Source: Mesorhizobium sp. 65-26 (GTDB taxonomy: Bacteria > Pseudomonadota > Alphaproteobacteria > Rhizobiales > Rhizobiaceae). From it: 64,000 nt of DNA. Numbering within the stretch: position 1 is the first letter of the stretch; the number at the start of each line of letters is the position of its first letter. Below the pieces are notes generated by a model. It ran no database searches, was not told where the DNA came from, and saw only the letters and a program-made list of their open reading frames with translations. Made by a program: the position numbers and the translations under genes. Positions 9,122-16,828 of this stretch are shown in pieces. Location: contig MKVL01000004.1 of the NCBI GenBank assembly GCA_001899205.1, positions 186,001 to 250,000 on the forward strand. Reading direction: 5' to 3'.

Positions 9122-10697
9122 CCATAACGCCTCACTGCGCCCGAAGGCGGGCGCCTTCGATGACGAACGCGTCATCAAGCTTGCCGTGCTGGCTGTCGGC
9201 GGGCAGGGCGGCGGCGTGCTGGCCGACTGGATCACCGACGTTGCCGAGCGCAACGGCTATGTCGCGCAATCGACCTCGGTGGCCGGCGTCGCCCAGCGCA
9301 CCGGCGCCACCATCTATTATGTCGAGATGGCCCGTGACACAGGCCGCCTGCCGGTCTTCGCGCTGTCGCCCTCGCAGGGCGACGTCGACATATTGATCGC
9401 CGCCGAGCTGATGGAAGCCGGCCGCGCCATCATGCGTGGCTTCGTCACGCCCGACCGCACGACGCTGATCACGTCGTCGCACCGCATCGCTGCCGTCTCC
9501 GAGAAGATCGAGCCCGGCGATGGGCGCGCCTCGTCGGAAAAGGTGCATGCGACCGCCCAGGCGGCGTCCAAACGCCTCATCGCCTTCGACATGGAGAAGA
9601 TCGCCGCCGACAATGGCTCGATGATCTCGGCCAGCCTGCTCGGCGCGCTGGCGGGCTCGGACGCGCTGCCCTTCACCCGCGAGAGCTACGAACAGGCGAT
9701 CGGCGCCGGTGGGCGCGGCGTCAAGGCGAGCCTTGCGGCCTTCGGCGCGGCTTGCGACCGCGCGCTGGGCGTCGCCGCCGGGCCTTCCGGTGAGAAAGCA
9801 TCGGCCAAACCGGCCGCATCCGAAGCCGGGCCTGCGGCCGGCGTCAGGGGCCCGGAAACCCTGCTGAGAGGCTGGCGCGAGCTTGCCGCCCGCGTCGAGG
9901 CCTTGCCGGCGCCGGTGCGCGACATGGCCGGGCGCGGCCTGAAGAAGGTCGTCGACTACCAGGACATCGCCTATGGCGGCGAATATCTCGACCGGCTGGG
10001 CAAGGCCGTCGCGCTCGATACGGCGGAGCACGGCTATGCGCTGTCGATCGCCGCCGCCAAGCATCTGGCGAACGCCATGTGCTACGACGACATGATCCGC
10101 GTCTCCGACCTCAAGACGCGATCCACGCGCGACAGGCGCGTGCGCAAGGAGGTCGGCGTCCGCGAGGGGTCGATCCTTCAGGTGACGGAGTACTTCCATC
10201 CTCGCATCGAGGAATTCTGCGGCACGCTGCCGGCGGGGCTAGGCAGCTACATCGAGAGCCGCCCCAAGCTCGCCGCCTTCCTCGACCGCCGCATCAATCA
10301 CGGCCGCCGCATCCGCACCGACAGCTTCGTCGGCTTCGGCATGTTGTGGTTCATCGGCGGCCTGCGCCGCTGGCGTCGCGGCATGCTCAGGCATCGGGTC
10401 GAAAAAGCGCATCTGGAGCGCTGGTATGACCTGGCGCTGGGACAGGCGCGCGAGAACTATGCGCTGGGCACGGAGATTCTCAACTGCCGCCGCCTGATCA
10501 AGGGCTACAGCGACACCCATGTGCGCGCGCAGTCGAAGTTCGATCGCGTGCTCTCGGCGTTGCCGATGCTCAAGGGCCGCGACGATGCCGCCGACTGGAT
10601 CCGCCGCCTGCGCGAGGCGGCGTTGAAGGACGAGAAGGGCGACATGCTCGACGGCGCGCTGAAGACGGTGGCGACGCTGGGTCATGGCCCGGCGTGA
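9114..10697 (+). CDS. Indolepyruvate ferredoxin oxidoreductase-like beta subunit with C-terminal extension
   Basis: The first 190 or so residues match the gamma/beta (IorB) domain: LAVLAVGGQGGGVLADWI near residue 24, and SVAGVAQRTGATIYYVEM near residue 56. The remaining 330 residues form an extra all-alpha domain (DUF6537-like), containing YQDIAYGGEYLDRL and several Arg-rich helices. This long form is typical of the alphaproteobacterial two-gene enzyme, unlike the roughly 200-residue archaeal IorB. The ATG overlaps the alpha gene by eight bases, so the subunits are made in equal amounts. A Pro/Ala-rich linker around residues 222-245 joins the two domains. Confidence 0.85.
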   Translation: MLDHNASLRPKAGAFDDERVIKLAVLAVGGQGGGVLADWITDVAERNGYVAQSTSVAGVAQRTGATIYYVEMARDTGRLPVFALSPSQGDVDILIAAELMEAGRAIMRGFVTPDRTTLITSSHRIAAVSEKIEPGDGRASSEKVHATAQAASKRLIAFDMEKIAADNGSMISASLLGALAGSDALPFTRESYEQAIGAGGRGVKASLAAFGAACDRALGVAAGPSGEKASAKPAASEAGPAAGVRGPETLLRGWRELAARVEALPAPVRDMAGRGLKKVVDYQDIAYGGEYLDRLGKAVALDTAEHGYALSIAAAKHLANAMCYDDMIRVSDLKTRSTRDRRVRKEVGVREGSILQVTEYFHPRIEEFCGTLPAGLGSYIESRPKLAAFLDRRINHGRRIRTDSFVGFGMLWFIGGLRRWRRGMLRHRVEKAHLERWYDLALGQARENYALGTEILNCRRLIKGYSDTHVRAQSKFDRVLSALPMLKGRDDAADWIRRLREAALKDEKGDMLDGALKTVATLGHGPA

Positions 10698-10788
10698 CAG
10701 GCGCGCCTTTGCAGAGCGATGACAGGCCGGAGAAACCCATCCCGCTTATGCTCGCCCGGTGAGGCATGCGTCTGACGTCGCGAACAGT

Positions 10789-11235
10789 CTATTCGACTGC
10801 CTCGCGGCCCGAAATCTGGTCGACAAGAACCCGGAAAAAGACGTGCGGCAGGCTGTCCGACAGGGGAGGCGTGACCGGCTTGAGCGCGCCGGGCTCCCAC
10901 CAGTCCGCATGCTTGCTCAACACCGCCCATGCACGGTCGCGCTGGATCTTGTGCCCGACCCGGTCAGGCAGTTCCTCGTAGCGGCCATCGACGATCACGC
11001 TTTTCCATCCGCGCCCCTGGGTACGTTCTTCGATCTGGGCGCAAACCTTGGGATTGGCTCGCATCCAGTCGATCTTCTTGCCCAGCAAGGAGAAGGCATA
11101 GAGGTGACTGTCGGCGTAGGCATAGGTGAAGGGCACGACGTAGGGCTGTCCGTCCTTCACGCATGCGAGATGGCCTGTGCGATTGGCGGCCAGCATTTTC
11201 GTGCACTCCAAGGTGGAGAGCGTGCGGATCATCAT
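10789..11235 (-). CDS. Pyridoxamine 5'-phosphate oxidase-fold flavin-binding protein (NimA-like)
   Basis: The 148-residue product has the split-barrel flavin-binding pattern of small PNPOx-fold proteins: CTKMLAANRTGHLACV near the start, then YVVPFTYAYADSHLYAFSLL, KIDWMRANPKVCAQIEE and WKSVIVDGRYEELPD. The start at 11235 is preferred because AGAGGAG ends nine bases before it. In-frame ATGs at 11244 and 11283 are possible, but the first leaves no spacer and the second has no ribosome site. Proteins of this group reduce nitro compounds or bind flavin or haem, and are often made under low oxygen. A near-consensus FNR/FixK box lies 94 bases upstream (11329-11342), which supports oxygen control. 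Confidence 0.82.
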   Translation of the reverse strand: MMIRTLSTLECTKMLAANRTGHLACVKDGQPYVVPFTYAYADSHLYAFSLLGKKIDWMRANPKVCAQIEERTQGRGWKSVIVDGRYEELPDRVGHKIQRDRAWAVLSKHADWWEPGALKPVTPPLSDSLPHVFFRVLVDQISGREAVE

Positions 11236-11328
11236 CGGTGTCATCTCCTCTTCTCGGCTGTCCTCGGCCCTGTGGATCTCCATTGATCAGTCCGGCAACG
11301 ACCCTACCGCATGCAGCCGCGCGGCTCA

Positions 11329-11342
11329 TTGACGTGGATCAA
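11329..11342. promoter_or_regulatory. FNR/FixK-type anaerobox candidate
   Basis: TTGACGTGGATCAA matches the TTGAT-N4-ATCAA consensus of Crp-Fnr family regulators (FixK, FnrN) in nine of ten defined positions. It lies upstream of the flavin-binding-fold gene on the minus strand (start 11235) and also upstream of the secreted protein gene on the plus strand (start 11520). The distance to 11235 suits class-II or class-I activation. It is one match only, found by eye. Confidence 0.5.
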
Positions 11343-11519
11343 TGTCATTAAACGGCAAAAGATCGTCGCCCGCCATGTCGAGCGCGAAGCCGCGCCAATG
11401 GAAGCTGTCCAAGGCGCCGCGGCAATCCGACTAACGAATATGTGATCCGCCCCTCAGCGACGGGTGTTCAGCCCACGATCCGTTCAAGCGTCATGGGGGT
11501 AATCACGGAGACAAAACGC

Positions 11520-11783
11520 ATGCTCAGAAAATACGTCCTTCCCTTCGCTGTTGCCGCGGGCACGCTGATCCTGTCGGCTACCGGGTCTCAGGCCATGCCC
11601 ATGGCCACGCCGAACGCTGCCCCGCCGCCGGTCGAAACCGTCGGCTGGCGCTGCGGTCCCGGCTGGCATCTGAACCGGTGGGGCAATTGCGTGCCGAACC
11701 GCCGCGTCTTCGTCCGGCCGGCGCGTCATTGGCATCCCGGCTTCTGGTACCATCACCGTTGGCATCCCGGTTACTGGGGTTGA
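11520..11783 (+). CDS. Small secreted Trp/His-rich protein with GCG-CRPN-type motif
   Basis: The 87-residue product has a clear signal peptide (LRKYVLPFAVAAGTLILSAT, cleaved after SQA). The mature protein has the two-Cys motif RCGPGWHLNRWGNCVPNRR followed by a tail of repeated His, Trp, Arg and Tyr (HWHPGFWYHHRWHPGYWG). The ATG at 11520 begins the signal peptide; the longer reading from 11442 does not. A strong terminator follows. The product of 14870-15157 is a paralog with the same plan. The tail could bind metal or haem or coat the cell surface. The function of this family is not known to me. Confidence 0.78.
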   Translation: MLRKYVLPFAVAAGTLILSATGSQAMPMATPNAAPPPVETVGWRCGPGWHLNRWGNCVPNRRVFVRPARHWHPGFWYHHRWHPGYWG

Positions 11784-11800
11784 TCTCCCGGCAATAAAGG

Positions 11801-11833
11801 AAGCACCCGCCACCACGTGGCGGGTGCTTTTTT
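11801..11833 (+). terminator. Rho-independent terminator
   Basis: A perfect 13-bp stem (AAGCACCCGCCAC, loop CAC, then its complement) is followed by a run of six T at 11828-11833. It begins 17 bases after the stop of the small secreted protein gene, and so ends that transcript before the convergent DUF1501 gene. Confidence 0.93.
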
Positions 11834-11876
11834 ATGGCCATGGCGGCTTCGCGGCCGTACTGCGATGTCCCGTATT

Positions 11877-13115
11877 TCAGACGACCAGGTCGCGCATCGG
11901 CTTCACCGCCGCCGAATCCGGGAACACCTTGTCTCCCAGCACCGCCGCCGAGAGACCGAACTGGTCGGCGAGCAGGCCCTTCAGAACCGCCCGGACATCG
12001 CTGGTCGGCGCCAGGTCGCGCTGCTCGTAGAGCTGGGCTTGCTTCAGTCCCGGCCAGTCGGCGATGACCCGGCCGCCCCGGATGGCTCCGCCCGCCAGGA
12101 GCACAACCGTGCCGGTGCCGTGATCGGTTCCCACGGTACCGTTGATGCGGGCCGTGCGGCCGAATTCGGTGATCGCCACGATCGCGGTGTCCTTCCAACG
12201 CTCGCCCAGGCCCTTCTGGAATTCGTCGAATGCGCCGTCGAGGCCGCCGAGCAGATTGGCCAGTCGTCCGGTCGCGCCGCCTTCGTTGATGTGCGTATCC
12301 CAGCCATCGAAGGCGAGCGCGGCGACGCGCGGCCCGTCATCGGCCGCCATCAGGCGGGCCGCGCCCTGCGCGGCCTGGCGCATGCCGGCGGCGCTGTCCA
12401 GGCCGCCCTTCGGCTTCATCGGTACGGCGCCCGCGGAATCGTCCCTTGCCATCCTTTCGGCATCGAGACCTTTCTGCAGGGCCACCGCGAGCAGGGGATC
12501 GCGGTGGTGGTAGAGGTCGAGCACGCGCGCCGCCAGGCTGTCGCCGGGCTCCGGCAATGCCTGGGGCGCCCAGCCGAGCACGGGTGCGGCGCCCCGGATG
12601 ACCAGTGGGGTCGACGGACCGACCGCCAGCCCGCCGAGCCTCGCCACCCGCTCGCCCGCCGGCAGGCTTTCCAGGGCGCGGTTCAGCCAGCCCGTGGCGA
12701 CATGGCCGGGACCGGAAAAGCCGCTTTCCAGCACATCCTGGCCATCGAAATGCGAACGCTCCCGGTAGCCGGTCGCGGCGGCGTGCACCACGGCGGCCTG
12801 CCCGTCGCCAAACAGCCGCGCGAAGACCGGCATGGCCGGATTGACCGCGAAGAAGCCGTCCAGCGGTAGCGCCGCATGCGGCCCCTCGAGCGCCAGCGCG
12901 ATGTCGCCATGCAGCCCGGCATAGTCTGGATCGCCGATGGGGCCGACGGTGGAGAGCCCGTCGAGCGCGCCGCGCAGCACGATCACCACAAGGCGCGGGT
13001 CGCGATTGTCGGCGGCGCGGGCAAAGCGCGGCAGGTAGGCCCAGGCGAACAGGGCGCCGCCCGCCGTGAGCAACGAACGGCGCGACAGGGTCGGGGTTTC
13101 GCACAAGAGGTTCAT
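11877..13115 (-). CDS. DUF1501 family secreted protein (Tat substrate)
   Basis: The 412-residue protein begins with a Tat signal (SRRSLLTAGGALFAWAYLPR, cleavage near AARA). The body fits the DUF1501 sulfatase/phosphatase-like fold: DPRLVVIVLRGALDGLSTV after the leader, RSHFDGQDVLESG near residue 122, AFDGWDTHINEGG near residue 270 and ITEFGRTARINGTVGTDHGTG near residue 316, which carry the likely metal ligands. It starts 36 bases after the DUF1800 gene in the same direction; these two families are nearly always paired, so they form an operon. The function of the pair is unknown. Export of folded protein through Tat suggests a cofactor. Confidence 0.88.
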   Translation of the reverse strand: MNLLCETPTLSRRSLLTAGGALFAWAYLPRFARAADNRDPRLVVIVLRGALDGLSTVGPIGDPDYAGLHGDIALALEGPHAALPLDGFFAVNPAMPVFARLFGDGQAAVVHAAATGYRERSHFDGQDVLESGFSGPGHVATGWLNRALESLPAGERVARLGGLAVGPSTPLVIRGAAPVLGWAPQALPEPGDSLAARVLDLYHHRDPLLAVALQKGLDAERMARDDSAGAVPMKPKGGLDSAAGMRQAAQGAARLMAADDGPRVAALAFDGWDTHINEGGATGRLANLLGGLDGAFDEFQKGLGERWKDTAIVAITEFGRTARINGTVGTDHGTGTVVLLAGGAIRGGRVIADWPGLKQAQLYEQRDLAPTSDVRAVLKGLLADQFGLSAAVLGDKVFPDSAAVKPMRDLVV

Positions 13116-13151
13116 GGCATCATCTCCGTGGGATCATCCGGGTGGCTGGAG

Positions 13152-14675
13152 CTATCTTCGCTGGAATTCCGGGGCCATCATCAGCAGCGCCACGCCCTGT
13201 TGCTTGGACTCCGCCTGGGCGATGGCCCGGCGTGTGTCGGCGGACGTCGACGGGCCGATGAGAGCGTCAAGCATCTCGCTGGGGTTGCCGATGTCGGTGA
13301 TCTGCCGCGCCGCCTGCCAGGCGATGTCGAGGCGGATCTTCATTCCCTCGGGCGAAGCCCAGGCATCCGTCTGGTCGGCAAAGCCGTTGGGGCCCGGCGG
13401 TTGCCACAAGGGCTCGCCCAGCGCGGCGAGCCAGCCCAGCGGCTGGCGCGGATCCTTCTTCGGCCCCTGGCCGACGGCTCGCATGATCGCCGCCACATAA
13501 TCATAGGGCGAACGCATCTTCAGCAGCGGTGCCGACCAGGATTCGGGCATGTCGATCAGGGTTGCCGCCAGGGCCCGCAAGTCTCCGTCGGTCCTGGCGA
13601 ACACCTTTGCCAGGCGGTCGACCGCCGCCGGAGGCGGATCGTCGGCGATGAAATGGCGCGCGAGCTTGGTCGCGATATGATGCGCGGTCGCCGGCTGGCG
13701 GGCGATGTCGTTGAGCGCGGCTTCGGCCTGCCCCATGCCACCGGCGGGATAGGTCTTGCCGAGCAGCACTGCGTCGCCCGGCTCATGCGCGTTGGCGTTG
13801 AAGACGAAGCTGCCCGGTTCGCCCAGCCGCCCCTCGCGGCCGGCCATGGTCCAGCCGGTGAGGACGCGGGCGAAGCTGGTGACGTCCGCCTGGGTATAGC
13901 CGCTGCCGACGCCGAGCGTGTGCAGTTCCAGGATCTCGCGGGCCAGGTTCTCGTTGAGGCCACGCTTGCGGTTCTTGCCGGCACGTGAACCCGGGCCGAC
14001 CGATTCCCGATTGTCGAGATAGGACAGCATGGCCGGGTGACGCTCCACCGCCTGCAGCATGTCGGAAAAGCGGCCGAGCACGAAAGGCCGGATGGCTTCA
14101 CGTTCGAAAGCACCCGCGCTGGCGCGTACCAGCGGATCTTTCGCGACGGAAACGCAGAAATGGTTCGACCAGAAGCAGACCAGACGTTCGACGAAGCCGG
14201 CATTGACCTTGAGCGCCTTGTCGAAGCGGGCCTGGGCCTCGGCCTGGAACAGCCTGGCCTCCACCGGCGGCACGGGCTTGTTGCCCTGTGCGTTGGGCAT
14301 CGCGGCTTCCGCCGCGCCAGGCTGGCCGTTTGCCATGCCGGGCTGGCCGTTTGCCATGCCGGGCTGGGCTTGCCCCATGGCGGGCTGAGCACTCCCGGCG
14401 GATTGAGCGTTTGTTGCCGCCTGTCGGTCCCGCTCGAGCTTGCGCTGGAAGTTGGCCGCCATGCTGGTCTCGATGGCGGTGGTGCTGCCGGGCAGATCGT
14501 CGCCCGCCTGGTCATCAGGCTCGATCATGGCGATGTCGGCCTGGCGCAATTCGGCCTTGAGGTAACCGCGCGCGTCGCCAGCGATCCTGTCCATGTCGCC
14601 CGGCCTGGCGCCAAGCCCGAAGCGGTTGAGCGCGATCAGGGCGGGGTCCGGTGAGGCGGAAACCGATGCGGCCAT
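13152..14675 (-). CDS. DUF1800 family protein
   Basis: The 507-residue product starts with the DUF1800 opening (ALIALNRFGLGARPGDMDRI). It carries the family core: FWSNHFCVS near residue 170, LSYLDNRESVGPGSRAGKNR near residue 215, ENLAREILELHTLGVGSGYT near residue 240, then VLTGWT. The ATG at 14675 follows TTGGGAGATCGGAC, a good ribosome site; earlier in-frame codons are not coding-like. An insert near residues 90-125 is rich in Gln, Pro, Gly, Met and Ala and holds a tandem repeat (14321-14383). No obvious signal peptide is visible. It is paired with DUF1501 downstream. Confidence 0.87.
   Translation of the reverse strand: MAASVSASPDPALIALNRFGLGARPGDMDRIAGDARGYLKAELRQADIAMIEPDDQAGDDLPGSTTAIETSMAANFQRKLERDRQAATNAQSAGSAQPAMGQAQPGMANGQPGMANGQPGAAEAAMPNAQGNKPVPPVEARLFQAEAQARFDKALKVNAGFVERLVCFWSNHFCVSVAKDPLVRASAGAFEREAIRPFVLGRFSDMLQAVERHPAMLSYLDNRESVGPGSRAGKNRKRGLNENLAREILELHTLGVGSGYTQADVTSFARVLTGWTMAGREGRLGEPGSFVFNANAHEPGDAVLLGKTYPAGGMGQAEAALNDIARQPATAHHIATKLARHFIADDPPPAAVDRLAKVFARTDGDLRALAATLIDMPESWSAPLLKMRSPYDYVAAIMRAVGQGPKKDPRQPLGWLAALGEPLWQPPGPNGFADQTDAWASPEGMKIRLDIAWQAARQITDIGNPSEMLDALIGPSTSADTRRAIAQAESKQQGVALLMMAPEFQRR
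14321..14383. repeat. 21-bp tandem repeat inside the DUF1800 gene (3 copies, third degenerate)
   Basis: Two identical 21-base units (14321-14341 and 14342-14362) and a third altered unit (14363-14383) encode the heptad PGMANGQ and a variant, PAMGQAQ. The repeat is in frame, so copy number can change without breaking the gene. Confidence 0.85.
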
Positions 14676-14818
14676 GTCCGATCTCCCAATGTGAGAGCTT
14701 CTTCTTCGTGCCGGCGGAACGCGCCGTCCGATGACTTTCCAGGTCGTGGCGACGGGGCGATGTCTCCAGCCTCCGTCGCTGGGGTATCTAGTGATGCCCT
14801 TCAATGGGACTGGCTGGA

Positions 14819-14854
14819 GCGGGATGCCTTGGTTTGCCCCCAAAGGCATCCCGC
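14819..14854 (-). terminator. Terminator-like hairpin without T-tract
   Basis: GCGGGATGCCTT and its exact complement AAGGCATCCCGC form a 12-bp stem with a 12-base loop. On the minus strand it starts 16 bases after the stop of the small secreted protein gene at 14870. No T-run follows on either strand, so it may protect the message end or act with Rho rather than end transcription alone. Confidence 0.5.
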
Positions 14855-14869
14855 CGCGCCGGCCGCGTC

Positions 14870-15157
14870 TTACCAGCGGTGCCAGCGATGCCAGATCGGC
14901 CTGTGCCAGACGTGGAAGGCCGGGCGGTGCCAGCCCCAGCCATAATAGTAGCCGGGATAGACGATCACGCGGTTCGGAACGCAGCGCCCCCAGTAGTCGG
15001 GGTGCCAGCCCGGGCCGCAATACCAGGCCACGTGTTCCACCAGCCGCGAAGCCGGCTGAGTCGTCACCATCGGCATCGCCGAGGATGCGGCGACGCTTGC
15101 AAACATGCCGCCAGCGGCAAGCGCGGCGGCGGTCACATATCGTGTCAAGCGGGTCAT
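14870..15157 (-). CDS. Small secreted Trp/His-rich protein with GCG-CRPN-type motif, second copy
   Basis: The 95-residue product has a signal peptide ending near VAASSA. A motif YCGPGWHPDYWGRCVPNR follows at about residues 46-63, then a tail with many Tyr, Trp, His and Arg (GYYYGWGWHRP and VWHRPIWHRWHRW). It shares its plan and the motif core CGPGWH-(4)-WG-x-CVPNR with the plus-strand protein at 11520-11783. GGAG lies seven bases before the ATG at 15157; a GTG one codon earlier is also possible. It lies between the Spy-like gene and the DUF1800-DUF1501 pair, all reading the same way, which suggests a common function at the cell envelope. Confidence 0.78.
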   Translation of the reverse strand: MTRLTRYVTAAALAAGGMFASVAASSAMPMVTTQPASRLVEHVAWYCGPGWHPDYWGRCVPNRVIVYPGYYYGWGWHRPAFHVWHRPIWHRWHRW

Positions 15158-15267
15158 CACAGTGCTCCGGAAAGTTGGAGATCGAAATCGCCTGTCCGCG
15201 CCATCGGGCCGGCCAGGCCTGTCCCTTCTTCCTTTTAAACGGCCGCTCCGCCGCTTTCCGTCGCCGG

Positions 15268-15726
15268 TTACGGTGTTTTTTTCACTGCGGCCTTGGCCTG
15301 CCTGCCAGCGTGGCGAAGCAGCCCTTCCGCCAGCACCTGGCGGTTGTCGGGCGAAGTGCCGGCCGCGAACTCGACGATGCGCTGCTCGAGGCGCGCGCGC
15401 ACAGTCATGTCGGCGTTGCGCGCCCGCTCAAGAGCGGCGGCAAGCGCGGCCTTGTCGAGAACCGGCTGCAGCAGCAGGTCCGCCGCCTCGCGACGCGCCT
15501 GCTGGCCGTCGAGGATCTCCGGGCGCGATTCCTGGCGTACTTCGCGCAACGCCTTTCGGAATGCGGCCCGGTCCGTGGCGTCGAGCTGGCCGCCGGCGGA
15601 CTCCAGCGAGTATCCCGGAAGCCTTGCGTTTCTCAGCCAGACGGCGCCACTGGCGAAAGCGCCGGCCAGGAAGACGTTCAGGGCGACCGAGGCCACCACC
15701 AGTCCGCGAATCCACGGCTTTGTCAT
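15268..15726 (-). CDS. Spy/CpxP-like periplasmic heavy-metal-resistance family protein
   Basis: The 152-residue protein has an N-terminal membrane anchor (IRGLVVASVALNVFLAGAFA). A helical domain follows with the pattern of the periplasmic heavy-metal-resistance/Spy group: LDATDRAAFRKALREVRQES, then RREAADLLLQPV, and an ARLEQRIVEFAA repeat. Such proteins act as envelope chaperones or metal sensors. The start overlaps the end of the anti-sigma gene by four bases (ATG at 15726, stop at 15723), so it belongs to the sigma operon. The longer reading from 15894 would overlap the anti-sigma gene heavily and is rejected. Confidence 0.8.
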   Translation of the reverse strand: MTKPWIRGLVVASVALNVFLAGAFASGAVWLRNARLPGYSLESAGGQLDATDRAAFRKALREVRQESRPEILDGQQARREAADLLLQPVLDKAALAAALERARNADMTVRARLEQRIVEFAAGTSPDNRQVLAEGLLRHAGRQAKAAVKKTP

Positions 15727-16166
15727 ATGTCCTCCTCGGCCGTGTCGGCGTCCGGACCCACGTCGCCGAACGCCGTTGCATTCGCATCGAGCACATAGTG
15801 TTCCGGCTGTACTTCGGGTGTGACGATCGTCACCGTCGCCAGCCCTGCGGCGACACCGGCCAGCCCGATCCCGGCTAGGCCCAGTCCGAGCCACCAGACA
15901 CGCAGCCTGCGCTGCCTGACGACATTGATCTCGGCGGCGCGCAGGGCGGCCGCGTGCAGGACAGGGCCGGGCGCGGCGATGCGGTAGCTGTCGAGCATCG
16001 AATCCAGCATGCCGGCGCGCCGCAATATGGCGCGGCCGGCCGCCGTCGCGGCGAAGCGCTGGGCCGAGGCGCGTTCGGCAAGCGGCCAGCGCTGCAACTG
16101 GCCGCCATAGGCGTCCGCGAGGGCGGCGAAACGTTCGGCTTCCATTGCGGGTTCTTTCCCGGACAT
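15723..16166 (-). CDS. Membrane anti-sigma factor (single-pass)
   Basis: The 147-residue product has a cytoplasmic helical N-terminus (ERFAALADAYGGQLQRWPLA) and one membrane segment near residues 93-114 (LGLGLAGIGLAGVAAGLATV), then a short periplasmic tail. It follows an ECF sigma gene directly, as anti-sigma genes do. The A-D-x-Y-G-G-x-L-x-R-W-P block is common in alphaproteobacterial sigma-linked proteins of this size. No zinc-binding HxxxCxxC motif is present. The start is uncertain: ATG at 16166 is given; ATG 16145 and a TTG at 16244 that overlaps the sigma stop are alternatives. Confidence 0.75.
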   Translation of the reverse strand: MSGKEPAMEAERFAALADAYGGQLQRWPLAERASAQRFAATAAGRAILRRAGMLDSMLDSYRIAAPGPVLHAAALRAAEINVVRQRRLRVWWLGLGLAGIGLAGVAAGLATVTIVTPEVQPEHYVLDANATAFGDVGPDADTAEEDI

Positions 16167-16240
16167 ATCCTCACCGCCTTCCGATGCCGCGCTCTCGGCA
16201 TGCGAGGCCGGGCGGCGTTGCTGGCTTGGGCGTCTTGTTG

Positions 16241-16783
16241 TCAATCATCGGAGCCGTCTCCGGTCAGCATGACCTGCAGCGAGCGCCGGCCACGGGCAAG
16301 CAGGCTTTCAAGGGCATCGACGCTGATCTGCATGACCGCTGCCGCCTCGATGTTGGACATCTCCTGGTAATAGACCAGAACGATCGCCTCGCGCTGGCGA
16401 GGCGCCAAGCGCTGGAGCGCGGTCGCCACCCTGTTCTCCTCGTCTCCCGGCAAGGCGTCTGGAAGCGGCGCCTCGTCCACCTGCTCCGGCAGGTCGTCGG
16501 TCACCCATTCGCGGCGCTTGCGCAGGCGATCGTAGCACAGGTTGAGCGCGACCCTGTGGATCCAGCTGTCGAAGCGCGCCTGGCCGCGCCGCCAGCCGGC
16601 GGCATGGCGCCAGATGCGCACGAATGTCTCCTGGGCGACGTCCTCTGCCTCGGCCGGGTCGCCCAGCATGCGCGTGGCCAGCGCCAGCAGGCGCGGCAGC
16701 TTGCGCGCCACCATCGCCCGCACCGCCACGGGGTCGCCCGTGCCGATGCGGCGAACCAGGTCCTCGTCCGGATCGGTGCCCAT
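16241..16783 (-). CDS. ECF RNA polymerase sigma factor
   Basis: The 180-residue protein has region 2 (ALATRMLGDPAEAEDVAQET, then FVRIWRHAAGW and FDSWIHRVALNLCYDRLRKR). Region 4 begins at about residue 120 (LQRLAPRQREAIVLVYYQEM, then SNIEAAAVMQISVDALESLL). This is the full two-domain plan of a group-IV sigma factor. The gene lies 45 bases after the EF-hand gene and is followed by its anti-sigma gene and a periplasmic Spy-like gene, so the signal is probably an envelope or metal stress. I could not find a convincing repeated -35/-10 pair that would define its regulon. Confidence 0.92.
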   Translation of the reverse strand: MGTDPDEDLVRRIGTGDPVAVRAMVARKLPRLLALATRMLGDPAEAEDVAQETFVRIWRHAAGWRRGQARFDSWIHRVALNLCYDRLRKRREWVTDDLPEQVDEAPLPDALPGDEENRVATALQRLAPRQREAIVLVYYQEMSNIEAAAVMQISVDALESLLARGRRSLQVMLTGDGSDD

Positions 16784-16828
16784 CAGCCGGCATTCTCCCG
16801 ATGGCCATCGCGCGTCATTGCCTCTTGA

